From the NCBI RefSeq assembly GCF_000239815.1, contig NZ_CAFK01000098.1:1-43838 (forward strand): a stretch of DNA of 43,838 bases, read 5' to 3'. The notes beneath the pieces are model-generated. The model did not search any database and was not told the DNA's origin. It saw nothing but the letters and a program-made list of their open reading frames with translations. Below, piece by piece: positions 34,077 through 42,841 of this stretch. The translations under genes and the position numbers were made by a program. Source of the stretch: Bradyrhizobium sp. STM 3843 (GTDB taxonomy: Bacteria; Pseudomonadota; Alphaproteobacteria; Rhizobiales; Xanthobacteraceae). Every line of letters begins with the position of its first letter. Position 1 is the first letter of the stretch.

Positions 34077-34811
34077 ATGGACAGCTTGAAACCAGAGGGC
34101 GACGCATTGGCGACGCCGGCGCATCGTGCGGCGGCGTTTTCAGTGCACGTCTTCACCGCGCTCGGTGCCGGCGTGGCGCTGCTGGCGATGCTGGAGGCTG
34201 TTCGCGAGCACTGGACCGCGATGTTCTGGTGGTTGGGTGTGGCCCTCGTGATCGATGGTCTCGACGGTCCGATGGCGCGACGCCTGGACGTCATGACGGT
34301 GCAGCCGCACTGGTCCGGCGACGTGCTCGATCTGGTCGTGGATTTTGCGACCTATGTATTTGTGCCGGCCTATGCGATCACGGCCAGCGGCATGCTGCTG
34401 CCGCTGGCTGCGCCGCTGCTCGGAGTTGGGATAGCAGTGACCGGCGCGCTCTACTTCGCCGACCGCCGCATGAAAAGCGACGACAATCATTTTCGCGGCT
34501 TTCCCGGCCTTTGGAATATCGCCGCCTTCTATCTCTTCCTGCTGCATCCGCAGCCTGTCCTGGCAAGTCTGGCAGTGGCGGCGCTGATCGCGCTGACGTT
34601 CGTGCCGTTCCATGTCATCCATCCCGTTCGCGTGGTCCGGCTGCGCCGGCTGACCTTGTCGCTGATGGTGGTCTGGGCGCTGCTCGCGATCGACGTCCTG
34701 GCGCGGGACTTCGATGTCGGCGCGCCGATCACCGTGCTCCTCAGTGCGATTGGCCTCTACGTCGTCGCGAGCGATTCCGCGATCCGGCTCCTGAGATCCC
34801 TGAAAGCATGA
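34077..34811 (+). CDS. pcs: Phosphatidylcholine synthase Pcs
   Basis: From the ATG at 34077 the protein has 244 residues. The CDP-alcohol phosphatidyltransferase motif is present as DGLDGPMARRLD followed by SGDVLDLVVDF, matching D-G-x2-A-R with the later G and two Asp; the Asp residues bind metal and CDP. About seven to eight hydrophobic helices follow, including FPGLWNIAAFYLFLL and FVPFHVIHPVRVVRLR, which are typical of Pcs. It condenses choline with CDP-diacylglycerol to make phosphatidylcholine in the inner membrane, a lipid needed for effective symbiosis in Bradyrhizobium. Its stop overlaps the ATG of the TerC gene by four bases (ATGA), so the two are translationally coupled. Confidence 0.94.
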   Translation: MDSLKPEGDALATPAHRAAAFSVHVFTALGAGVALLAMLEAVREHWTAMFWWLGVALVIDGLDGPMARRLDVMTVQPHWSGDVLDLVVDFATYVFVPAYAITASGMLLPLAAPLLGVGIAVTGALYFADRRMKSDDNHFRGFPGLWNIAAFYLFLLHPQPVLASLAVAALIALTFVPFHVIHPVRVVRLRRLTLSLMVVWALLAIDVLARDFDVGAPITVLLSAIGLYVVASDSAIRLLRSLKA

Positions 34812-35530
34812 TCGAACTTCTGACCAATCCTGAAGCATGGGCCGCACTGCTCACGCTGACCGCACTCGAAATCGTTCTCGGCATCGACAATGTCATCTTC
34901 CTGTCGGTGATCGTCTCGCGCATTCCGCAGCCGCAGGCGACGCGGGCGCGGCAGATCGGGCTTGCGCTGGCATTGATCTTCCGCATCCTGCTGCTCAGCG
35001 TCCTGGTCTGGCTGATCGGACTGACCGCGCCTGTAGTCTCGGTGCACGGTCTCGATCTGTCCTGGCGCGATCTGATCCTGATCGGGGGCGGGCTGTTTCT
35101 GATCGCCAAGGCGACGCACGAAATTCACGCCGAAGTCGAGGCGCGGGAGTCGGATCAGAAGGGCGGGGGAGCCAGCGGCTTCCTGCTGGTGATCCTGCAG
35201 ATCATCATCATCGATCTCGTGTTCTCGCTGGACTCGATCATCACCGCGATCGGCATGGCCCAGGAGCTCGAGATCATGATCGCTGCGGTCGTGATCGCGG
35301 TGGTGATCATGTATCTTTCGTCCGGCCCAGTTGCGCGTTTCGTCGCAGCGCACCCGACCACCAAGATGCTGGCGCTGGCCTTCCTGGTGCTGATCGGTGT
35401 CGCGCTGGTTGCGGACGGATTCAAGTTCCACATCCCACGCGGGTATATCTATTTCGCGATCCTCTTTGCGGTTGCGGTCGAGTTCTTCAATGTGCTGGCA
35501 GGGCGCAACCGCAGGAAGCGCGGTAGCTAG
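34808..35530 (+). CDS. TerC-family integral membrane protein
   Basis: The ATG at 34808 overlaps the pcs stop as ATGA and gives 240 residues. Seven or so membrane helices are visible. The acidic motifs EIVLGIDNVIFLSVI in the first part and IDLVFSLDSIITAIG in the middle are the TerC signature, likely lining a metal-binding site. TerC relatives take part in manganese export and in loading of exported metalloproteins, or in tellurium resistance. The middle loop (HAEVEARESDQKGGGAS) is hydrophilic. There is no sign of other ter genes, so tellurite resistance is not implied. Its fusion into a pcs transcript is noted as a finding. Confidence 0.92.
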   Translation: MIELLTNPEAWAALLTLTALEIVLGIDNVIFLSVIVSRIPQPQATRARQIGLALALIFRILLLSVLVWLIGLTAPVVSVHGLDLSWRDLILIGGGLFLIAKATHEIHAEVEARESDQKGGGASGFLLVILQIIIIDLVFSLDSIITAIGMAQELEIMIAAVVIAVVIMYLSSGPVARFVAAHPTTKMLALAFLVLIGVALVADGFKFHIPRGYIYFAILFAVAVEFFNVLAGRNRRKRGS

Positions 35531-35731
35531 CCGGCAGCCAGTTTGACCCGGCCCAAGTTGACAAGGCGCGCGTGATCGCATTCGCTGGACGAAATCGGCC
35601 ATGGGGCCTCGTCCTTCCGGACACGCGGCTTGCGATCGGCCGGGCCTGATGTCCGATGAGAATCAGGTATTTGTTGTAATAGTTTCGGCCGGACCGGAGG
35701 ACACGGCCACAGGGCTGGAGGAGCAGACGCA

Positions 35732-36706
35732 ATGGTCAAGGCGGTGTGCGTGCACAAGGTGGGAGGTCCGGACGCCCTCGTCTACGAGCCCGTCGACATT
35801 GCGGTCCCCGGCCCGGGAGAGGTTCGCATCCGCCAGCACGCGGTTGGCCTGAACTTCATCGATGTCTATTACCGCACCGGCCTCTACAAGGCGCCCGGGC
35901 TGCCTTTCATCCTGGGCAATGAGGCCGCCGGCGAGGTCGTCGCGGTCGGCCCAGGCGTTACCCATTTCCATCCAGGCGATCGCGTCGCCTATTACCATAA
36001 CCTCGGCGCCTACGCGACCGAACGCAACATTCCCTGGGAGCGGCTGGTCAAGCTGCCGGATCACATCACCTATGAGCAGGGCGCCGTGCTGATGCTCAAA
36101 GGGCTGACGGTCTGGTACCTCCTGCACAAGACCTTCAAGGTCGAGCCACATCACCGCGTGCTGATCCATGCGGCGGCAGGCGGGATCGGTCTGCTCGCCT
36201 GCCAATGGGCGCGCGCCATGGGCGCGCATGTGATCGGCACGGTCGGATCGGCGGCAAAGGCTGAACTTGCCCTCGCCAATGGCTGTGACCACGTCATCCT
36301 CTATAACGAGGAGGACTTCGTCGCCCGCGTCAAGCAGATCAGTCGCAATGAGCTTTGCGATGTCGTCTATGACGGCGTCGGCAAGGCCACCTTTCCCGGC
36401 TCACTGTCCTGCCTGAAGCCGCGCGGGCTGTTCGTCAGCTTCGGCAATGCGTCGGGTCCGGTGCCGCCGTTTTCCATTGCCGAGCTCAACGCCCACGGCT
36501 CGCTGTTTGCGACCCGTCCTAAGCTCAATGACTACATCGGCAAGCGCTCCGAGCTGCTCGAAGGCGCTGATACGCTGTTTGCGGCGGTCATCAGCGGCAA
36601 GCTGCATGTTCCGATCAATCATGCCTATGCGCTGAAGGATGCCGCGAAGGCGCACAGTGATCTCGAAAGCCGCGCCACCACCGGCGCGTCGATCCTGAAA
36701 CCGTAG
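35732..36706 (+). CDS. Quinone oxidoreductase (zeta-crystallin-like MDR)
   Basis: A 324-residue cytosolic medium-chain dehydrogenase/reductase. GGAGGAG lies upstream of the ATG. Motifs: PGPGEVRIRQHAVGLNFIDVYYRTGLY, GNEAAGEVVAVGPGV, YEQGAVLMLKGLTVWYLLH, the Rossmann segment HAAAGGIGLLACQWARAMGAHVIGTVGS and YDGVGKATF. No zinc-binding cysteines are seen, which fits the NADPH:quinone reductase (Qor) group rather than alcohol dehydrogenases. It probably reduces quinones or reactive enones with NADPH. It is monocistronic, 201 bp after the TerC gene. Confidence 0.9.
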   Translation: MVKAVCVHKVGGPDALVYEPVDIAVPGPGEVRIRQHAVGLNFIDVYYRTGLYKAPGLPFILGNEAAGEVVAVGPGVTHFHPGDRVAYYHNLGAYATERNIPWERLVKLPDHITYEQGAVLMLKGLTVWYLLHKTFKVEPHHRVLIHAAAGGIGLLACQWARAMGAHVIGTVGSAAKAELALANGCDHVILYNEEDFVARVKQISRNELCDVVYDGVGKATFPGSLSCLKPRGLFVSFGNASGPVPPFSIAELNAHGSLFATRPKLNDYIGKRSELLEGADTLFAAVISGKLHVPINHAYALKDAAKAHSDLESRATTGASILKP

Positions 36707-36761
36707 CGAGGCTCGCGCCGGATCGGGGCCCGTGCTGTAGCGTTCGGCTGTCGAACTCCAA

Positions 36762-37448
36762 TCACGCCGTAGCGTCTGTCGCGATCCGGGCGGGTGCCAG
36801 GCTGTCCGTCCCGAGCATCCAGTCGCGTTCGCGTGCTTCATCGGCGAGCGCGAGGGCAAGGCCGTGATTCAGCTCATAAAGGCCGGACGGCAATCCGGCG
36901 CGGCTCAAGGCGGAGCTGAGGGCATCCTGAATGAGGCCGCGCAGCGCGCGGTGCGGCGCTGAGAGCGGGACATCGACGTCACGTCCAGCCATGGCCTGCG
37001 CACAGGCACGGCGATCGAACGAGGCATGGCCGCGACAGGCCAGTGGTCGAACGGGGTGGATGATACAAGCGCCGCGGACGATGAACGGGCATGGTTCGCG
37101 GCGCGTCATGCGTTCCGTCTCGCTCAGCCCCCGCGTCGCGCGGTTGGCATGGGCGATCCGGCGCGACAGGCCGATGGTCGAACCCGCGGGACCCGCGTCG
37201 ATCTTGCGGACGTAACGGTTGATCAGGAAAATTTCCGGCGCGGTCGCGCTCACCCGGAGCGCGCAGCAGGACGGGCAACCTTTTTGGCAGGCAAGCGGCG
37301 GCAGATGGGCCGTCTGAGCTTCGATGTTGGCTTCGAACAGATCGAAAGCCCGGTCGGCCAATGCTTCGATGAGCTGGCCTGAAGCTGATCGCGTGGCCAG
37401 GATCGCGCCGAACATTGTTTCCAGCCGAGCAGATGCGGCACTAATCAC
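36762..37448 (-). CDS. YkgJ-like cysteine-cluster protein
   Basis: A 228-residue protein from a GTG with GGAGAG about nine bases upstream; an ATG at 37415 would remove 11 residues. The cysteine pattern CQKGCPSCC in the first half, then CPFIVRGACIIHPVRPLACRGH and RRACAQAM, is that of the YkgJ/PF03692 zinc- or iron-chelating family. These residues probably hold a metal or an Fe-S cluster; the biochemical role of the family is unknown. It lies about 100 bp downstream of the 90-aa gene that follows the Mo-box-like palindrome, with two hairpins between, so joint transcription is possible but not shown. Confidence 0.82.
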   Translation of the reverse strand: MISAASARLETMFGAILATRSASGQLIEALADRAFDLFEANIEAQTAHLPPLACQKGCPSCCALRVSATAPEIFLINRYVRKIDAGPAGSTIGLSRRIAHANRATRGLSETERMTRREPCPFIVRGACIIHPVRPLACRGHASFDRRACAQAMAGRDVDVPLSAPHRALRGLIQDALSSALSRAGLPSGLYELNHGLALALADEARERDWMLGTDSLAPARIATDATA

Positions 37449-37479
37449 GGGCGCTCTCCGGCGTACAGCTCACATGCGC

Positions 37480-37539
37480 GTCGACCGCGGCGCCCGGCAC
37501 GCTGCGGTCGACCAACAGGCGGTGAGGGCGCTCACCGCC
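37480..37539 (-). promoter_or_regulatory. Two hairpins between the 90-aa gene and the YkgJ-like gene
   Basis: Two perfect 9-bp stems stand side by side. One is GTCGACCGC (37480-37488) with GCGGTCGAC (37504-37512). The other is GGCGGTGAG (37518-37526) with CTCACCGCC (37531-37539), closed by a GGCG loop. Neither has a T-run on the minus strand, so they look more like mRNA stability or attenuation structures than simple terminators. Confidence 0.45.
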
Positions 37540-37549
37540 GCTGGAAGGA

Positions 37550-37822
37550 TCAAGCGGCCACGTCCTTCAGGATCGCCTCGAAGCGCGGACGCGGAATCCG
37601 GAAGAAGCCTCGGCCGCCGGCGAAGGTCTGGTAGTGCGGGCGCGCCCTCTCGAGCAGCAGCTTGTACCACGCGTCGGCCGTCAGATGGGCAGGCCTCTCA
37701 CCGATCGAATTGATCTCGGAGCTGGGGAAGAAGCGGACGTGGATCAACACGTCCTCCATTGCCGGGCTCGGCGCAACGGCATCGCCGACCGGCAACGCTC
37801 GCGCCAGATTGTCTCTCGCCAT
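37550..37822 (-). CDS. Uncharacterised 90-aa protein downstream of a Mo-box-like palindrome
   Basis: Ninety residues from an ATG preceded by AAAAGGAGATAATGA, one of the strongest ribosome binding sites in the window (GGAG, 7-nt spacing). The protein is soluble, with EDVLIHVRFFPSSEINSIGERP in the middle and DAWYKLLLERARPHYQTFAGG and FFRIPRPRFEAILKDV near the end. No cysteines, metal motifs or membrane segments are seen, and I do not recognise the family. The palindrome at 37921-37952 lies about 98 bp upstream and probably controls it. The YkgJ-like gene follows on the same strand. The strong SD suggests high expression when induced. Confidence 0.75.
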   Translation of the reverse strand: MARDNLARALPVGDAVAPSPAMEDVLIHVRFFPSSEINSIGERPAHLTADAWYKLLLERARPHYQTFAGGRGFFRIPRPRFEAILKDVAA

Positions 37823-37920
37823 TCATTATCTCCTTTTCTGGCCGACCTCGTTGTCGGCCCATGATGAGCAGCTTGCTCCCGGCAATGCCTCTTTCCCCGG
37901 CAGCCTGGACATTTTCCGTG

Positions 37921-37952
37921 CAATCGTTATATCCAATGTGATATAACGATTG
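37921..37952. promoter_or_regulatory. Mo-box-like operator (candidate ModE binding site)
   Basis: CAATCGTTATATC (37921-37933) and GATATAACGATTG (37940-37952) form a perfect 13-bp inverted repeat around a 6-bp spacer (CAATGT). The inner 28 bp have the layout of the ModE consensus as I recall it: ATCGCTATATA, 6-7 bp, TATATAACGAT. The half-sites here are ATCGTTATATC and GATATAACGAT, which differ only in the innermost base of each arm and at one further position of the left arm. It sits about 98 bp upstream of the 90-aa minus-strand gene and beyond the argD terminator, so the 90-aa gene is its natural target. ModE with molybdate usually represses. Confidence 0.7.
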
Positions 37953-38028
37953 GCGAACCGTCCGCGGGCTTTCGGCGCGTGAAGCATCCGCGCGAACCGC
38001 TCGCGCTGTCTTTGACCTGGATCAAATC

Positions 38029-38061
38029 ACAGGCTCGCGTCGATAAACGACGCGAGCCTGT
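38029..38061 (-). terminator. Hairpin terminator downstream of argD
   Basis: ACAGGCTCGCGTCG (38029-38042) pairs perfectly with CGACGCGAGCCTGT (38048-38061) over a 5-nt loop. It begins 20 bp past the argD stop. The T-run on the minus strand is weak (GATTTGAT), but the 14-bp stem and position support a terminator. Confidence 0.75.
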
Positions 38062-38081
38062 TGCATTTCGAAGCGGGAGGC

Positions 38082-39278
38082 TCAGGCAACGCGCCGGGCG
38101 GCGCCCACCTTGGTCAGGATTGCATCGAGCAGACCTATCATCTCGACGATCTCCTCCCGCGTGACGTTCAGCGCCGGCATGAAGCGCAGCGTGTCCGCCT
38201 GCGGTGCATTCAGGAGAAGGCCGGCTTCGAAGGCCTGGCTTACAATCGCCATGGCGATCGGCAGCTTCAGATCGAGCGCAAGCAGCAGCCCGCGGCCGCG
38301 GACCTCGCCAAGCCCGTGCCGCGCCGACAGCCGCTGCAACTCGGCCTCGAGATAAAGGCCGGTCTCGGCGACTGATTTCAGGAAAGCCTGCTGGCCGATC
38401 TCCTCGATCACCGCAAGCCCCGCCGCACACATCAGCGGATTGCCGTTGAAGGTGCCACCCTGATCACCATGCTCGAAGCAGGAGGCCTGCTCGGTCGCAA
38501 GCAGCGCAGCCAACGGCACGCCACCACCCAAACCCTTGCCGAGCGTCATGATATCGGGCGTGATCTCCGCATGCTCATAGGCGAATAGCTTTCCGGTTCG
38601 TCCGATGCCGGTCTGGATCTCGTCCACGATCAGGAGCAGGTCGTGTTGCCGGGTCAAGGTGCGCAGCTCGCGCAGGAATGCGTCCGTTGCCGGCCAGACG
38701 CCGGCTTCGCCCTGGATCGGCTCGAGCATGACCGCGACGGTCCGGTCCGAGATCAGCGCTTCAACCGAGGCGATGTCGTTCAGGCGCGCCTTGGGAAACC
38801 CGGGCACTTTCGGCTCGAACAGCGGCTCGAACGCCTTCTTGCCGGAGGCCGCCATGGTGGCAAGCGTTCGGCCGTGGAAGCCACCGGCAAAAGTGATGAT
38901 CTCATAGGCGCCGCCTTTGTGCCGCGCGCCATATTTGCGTGCGAGCTTGATCGCTCCTTCATTCGCCTCCGCGCCGGAATTGGCGAAGAAGACCTGGTCG
39001 AAGCAGGACTGATCGACCAGTGCTTTCGCAAGCCTCAGGCTGGTGTCGTTGAAATAGGCCGGGCTTGGCGTGATCAGCCGTGTTGCCTGGTCCGCCAGGG
39101 CCTTGGCCACAGCAGGTGGGGCGTGACCGAGCGCGTTCACGGCCCAGCCCTGGATGAAGTCGAGATAGCGCTTGCCGCCATCGTCCCAGAGGCGCGAGCC
39201 CTTGCCCTGGACGAACACGGTTTTCGGGCGCGCGGTGATCTCCATCAGCGCGTCATAGGGGTAAGGGGCAGTCAGCAT
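38082..39278 (-). CDS. argD: Acetylornithine aminotransferase (PLP-dependent class III)
   Basis: The ATG at 39278 has AGGAG eight bases upstream and is preferred to the GTG at 39287, which would sit against that same SD; the protein then has 398 residues. Class III aminotransferase features are complete: [20 protein letters not shown], the FHGRTL segment, [33 protein letters not shown] with the Asp that binds the pyridine nitrogen, and the Schiff-base Lys in [12 protein letters not shown]. The [13 protein letters not shown] stretch completes the site. It makes acetylornithine from acetylglutamate semialdehyde in arginine synthesis and may also accept succinyl-diaminopimelate. It may be one of several argD-like genes, as no other arg gene is adjacent. 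A hairpin leader precedes it. Confidence 0.88.
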   Translation of the reverse strand: MLTAPYPYDALMEITARPKTVFVQGKGSRLWDDGGKRYLDFIQGWAVNALGHAPPAVAKALADQATRLITPSPAYFNDTSLRLAKALVDQSCFDQVFFANSGAEANEGAIKLARKYGARHKGGAYEIITFAGGFHGRTLATMAASGKKAFEPLFEPKVPGFPKARLNDIASVEALISDRTVAVMLEPIQGEAGVWPATDAFLRELRTLTRQHDLLLIVDEIQTGIGRTGKLFAYEHAEITPDIMTLGKGLGGGVPLAALLATEQASCFEHGDQGGTFNGNPLMCAAGLAVIEEIGQQAFLKSVAETGLYLEAELQRLSARHGLGEVRGRGLLLALDLKLPIAMAIVSQAFEAGLLLNAPQADTLRFMPALNVTREEIVEMIGLLDAILTKVGAARRVA

Positions 39279-39415
39279 TGCGGACACTCCTGGGCTGGGA
39301 CGAGGGATGAGAATGAACGGGGGCCAAAAGCGAGAAGGCCGCTTCCTTGCGGGAGCGGCCTTCTCGAAACCTGAAGCTGATGTGCAGCTAGCTGATCAGC
39401 ATCGTTCTCGGACAT
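39272..39415 (-). CDS. Putative 47-codon leader ORF overlapping the argD start
   Basis: An ATG at 39415 (or an in-frame ATG 15 bases upstream) opens a 47-codon frame beginning [19 protein letters not shown] and ending at a TGA at 39272-39274, inside the first codons of argD. It contains adjacent AGA and AGG arginine codons at positions 18-19, which are rare in such GC-rich genomes, exactly at the 5' arm of the hairpin 39331-39366. No strong SD is seen for it. It may be a regulatory leader peptide for argD or a chance frame. Confidence 0.35.
   Translation of the reverse strand: MSENDADQLAAHQLQVSRRPLPQGSGLLAFGPRSFSSLVPAQECPQC
39331..39366 (-). promoter_or_regulatory. Perfect hairpin in the argD leader (candidate attenuator)
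   Basis: CGAGAAGGCCGCT (39331-39343) and AGCGGCCTTCTCG (39354-39366) form a perfect 13-bp stem with a 10-nt loop, 52 bp upstream of the argD ATG. On the minus strand it is followed by CTTTTGG, a short U-run in the RNA, as in an intrinsic terminator. No minus-strand gene ends upstream, so a role in the argD leader is more likely than termination of another gene. Confidence 0.6.
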
Positions 39416-39622
39416 GGCGCGCCCCGGCATCGTCACGGCGGTGACGACGGCAAGCGGCGGCGCGGCGGTTGGTCCGAATGATGATCATGCCGTCGCCATA
39501 CAGGCGGAGGTCGGGTGGTGTCAAGGTACGATCCGCCGCTGACCGAGGGCGCAAGCGGCAGAAAAGGGGGCCTCTCGCCGTCAGAAGGCAATTTTACGAA
39601 ACATTTAGGCAACACATTTACC

Positions 39623-40789
39623 ATGGTTGCGATCATGGGAATGCAGGCGCTCGGGATGAGCGATGTCGATCCGAACCGAACGATCGCTGATGAGGTAGAG
39701 GCCGCGATAGCCGCGGGCTCGACGGATCGCTGCTGCGAAATGGCCGGACGCGTCGGCTCGCTGTTTGCCGCCTCGGCCGGGCATCTGGATATCGAGCAGC
39801 ATGCCCTTTTCGCCGACATTTTCGAGCGGCTGGTCAACACCATCGAGCTGCGTGCACTGGCCGATGCGAGCGCGCGCATCGCGCTCGCCGAGCTGAGCGC
39901 GCAATTGGCGCCGGTGTCTCAGGCCCCGGCGCCGGTCATCCGCCGGCTGGCCCGTCACGAAGACATTGCGGTCGCCGGTCCGGTGCTGTCGGAATCGCCG
40001 CGGCTGGCGGCACCCGACCTGATCGAGATCGCGCAAACGAAAAGCGAAAAGCACCTGCTGGCGATCGCCGGCCGCTGGTGGCTGCAAGAGATCGTCACCG
40101 ACGCGCTGCTCGCCCGCCGTTACCCGAGTGTCAGTCGCCGGCTGATGAAGAATCCAGGCGCGCGGATTTCGGCCGCAGGTTTCGCGGTGGTTGTCGCGCA
40201 GGCTGTTGCAGATCCGGAATTGGCCGTCATCACCGGTATCCGCGCCGATTTGCCGGCGGGCTTGCGCCTCCAGCTGTTGCGGGATGCAGCGGAGGCGGTG
40301 AGGGCGCGGTTGCTGTCGTCAGCACCGCCGCATCTCTACGAGGAAATTCGCAGCGCGATCGCCGTGGCCGCGGCGGGGGCGGCCAGGGACATGTCGCGAG
40401 GCCGCGATTTCGCGGGCGCCAAGCTGGCGGCGGAGCGGTTGAAGAAACAGGGCAACCTCAACGAGACCACGTTGCATGAGCTTGCCACCCAGCGCCGCTA
40501 CGAGGACACCATCGCTGCGCTCGCCGAGCTTTCGAAGTCGAGCATCGAAGTCGTGCGGCCTCTGATGCAGAGCCTGCGCAGCGACGGCATCCTGGTCCCC
40601 TGCAAGGCGGCAAATTTGCAATGGGACACCGTGTGCGCGGTTCTCGATAGCCGCTTCATATCGGGCGCCACCAATCCCGGCGAGCTCGACAAGCTCAGAG
40701 CAAAATATACCGCGCTGACGGCCGAGGAGGCGCATCGTCTCTTGAAGCTTTGGGCCGTACGAACGATTGCGCCGCCCAAGAAGCACTAA
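39623..40789 (+). CDS. DUF2336 domain-containing protein
   Basis: From the ATG at 39623 the protein has 388 residues; starts at 39515, 39641 or 39656 are possible, and no SD settles it. It is a helical, soluble protein with repeated Ala/Leu-rich helices, such as HALFADIFERLVNTIELRALADASARIALAELSAQL, VIRRLARHEDIAVAGPVLSESPRL and LIEIAQTKSEKHLLAIAGR. The segment RLARHEDIAVAGPVL is characteristic of DUF2336, a HEAT-like family found in alphaproteobacteria. The function is unknown; some members occur beside motility and c-di-GMP genes. It converges on rimO with a 23-bp gap. Confidence 0.85.
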   Translation: MVAIMGMQALGMSDVDPNRTIADEVEAAIAAGSTDRCCEMAGRVGSLFAASAGHLDIEQHALFADIFERLVNTIELRALADASARIALAELSAQLAPVSQAPAPVIRRLARHEDIAVAGPVLSESPRLAAPDLIEIAQTKSEKHLLAIAGRWWLQEIVTDALLARRYPSVSRRLMKNPGARISAAGFAVVVAQAVADPELAVITGIRADLPAGLRLQLLRDAAEAVRARLLSSAPPHLYEEIRSAIAVAAAGAARDMSRGRDFAGAKLAAERLKKQGNLNETTLHELATQRRYEDTIAALAELSKSSIEVVRPLMQSLRSDGILVPCKAANLQWDTVCAVLDSRFISGATNPGELDKLRAKYTALTAEEAHRLLKLWAVRTIAPPKKH

Positions 40790-40812
40790 AAACGAGAAGC
40801 ACGCTGCATCAA

Positions 40813-42138
<1,326 letters not shown>

Positions 42139-42250
42139 ACCTGAACTGCCTGGTGAATAGGCGTCCAGCTAGTCCTAATTCCTCATAAAGACAAGGCTTT
42201 AAGCCAGCGAAGACCATGCTATGGATGGCAGCCCGGAGACCCGTCAAGCG

Positions 42251-42841
42251 ATGACTGCCGAGCAATCGCCCAAAATCGTCATTGTCGATGAAAGCCCGAT
42301 TCGCGCCGCCATCCTGCAGGAGGGCCTGCGCGAGGCCGGCTTCACCGGCGTGGTCCATATCAGCGAGATGCAGGGGCTGCTCGCGCGCATTTACGCGCTG
42401 GATCCCGACGTCATCGTCATCGATCTGGAGAACCCAAGCCGCGACGTGCTGGAGCAGATGTTCCAGGTCAGCCGCGCGGTGCGCCGGCCGATTGCAATGT
42501 TCGTCGACCAGAGCGACGCGGCCTCGATCCAGGCGTCCGTCGAGGCCGGCGTGTCGGCCTACATCGTCGACGGCCTCAAGAAGGAGCGGATCAAGCCGAT
42601 CCTCGACCTCTGCATCTCCCGCTTCAACGCCTTCTCCAAGCTGCAGGACGAGCTGGAGCGGACCAAATCGGCGCTGGAAGACCGCAAGGTGATCGACCGC
42701 GCAAAGGGAATCCTGATGAAAATGAAAGGCTTCACCGAGGAGGAGGCCTATGTCCTTTTGCGCTCCACCGCGATGCGCGAGAAGAAGAAGATCGGCGAGA
42801 TCGCCCAGTCGATCCTGACCGCATCGGAGATGTTGAAATGA
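42251..42841 (+). CDS. nasT: NasT-type response regulator with ANTAR RNA-binding domain
   Basis: The ATG at 42251 gives 196 residues; an in-frame ATG at 42221 would add ten. The N-terminal receiver-like domain has KIVIVDESPIRAAIL and DPDVIVIDLENPSRD with a candidate phosphoacceptor Asp. A coiled linker (LQDELERTKSALEDRKVID) leads to the ANTAR domain with RAKGILMKMKGFTEEEAYVLLR and MREKKKIGEIAQSIL. NasT binds paired hairpins in leader RNA and prevents termination of nitrate-assimilation (and in Bradyrhizobium nap/nos) transcripts. Its stop overlaps nasS as ATGA, so the two are translationally coupled. Confidence 0.93.
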   Translation: MTAEQSPKIVIVDESPIRAAILQEGLREAGFTGVVHISEMQGLLARIYALDPDVIVIDLENPSRDVLEQMFQVSRAVRRPIAMFVDQSDAASIQASVEAGVSAYIVDGLKKERIKPILDLCISRFNAFSKLQDELERTKSALEDRKVIDRAKGILMKMKGFTEEEAYVLLRSTAMREKKKIGEIAQSILTASEMLK

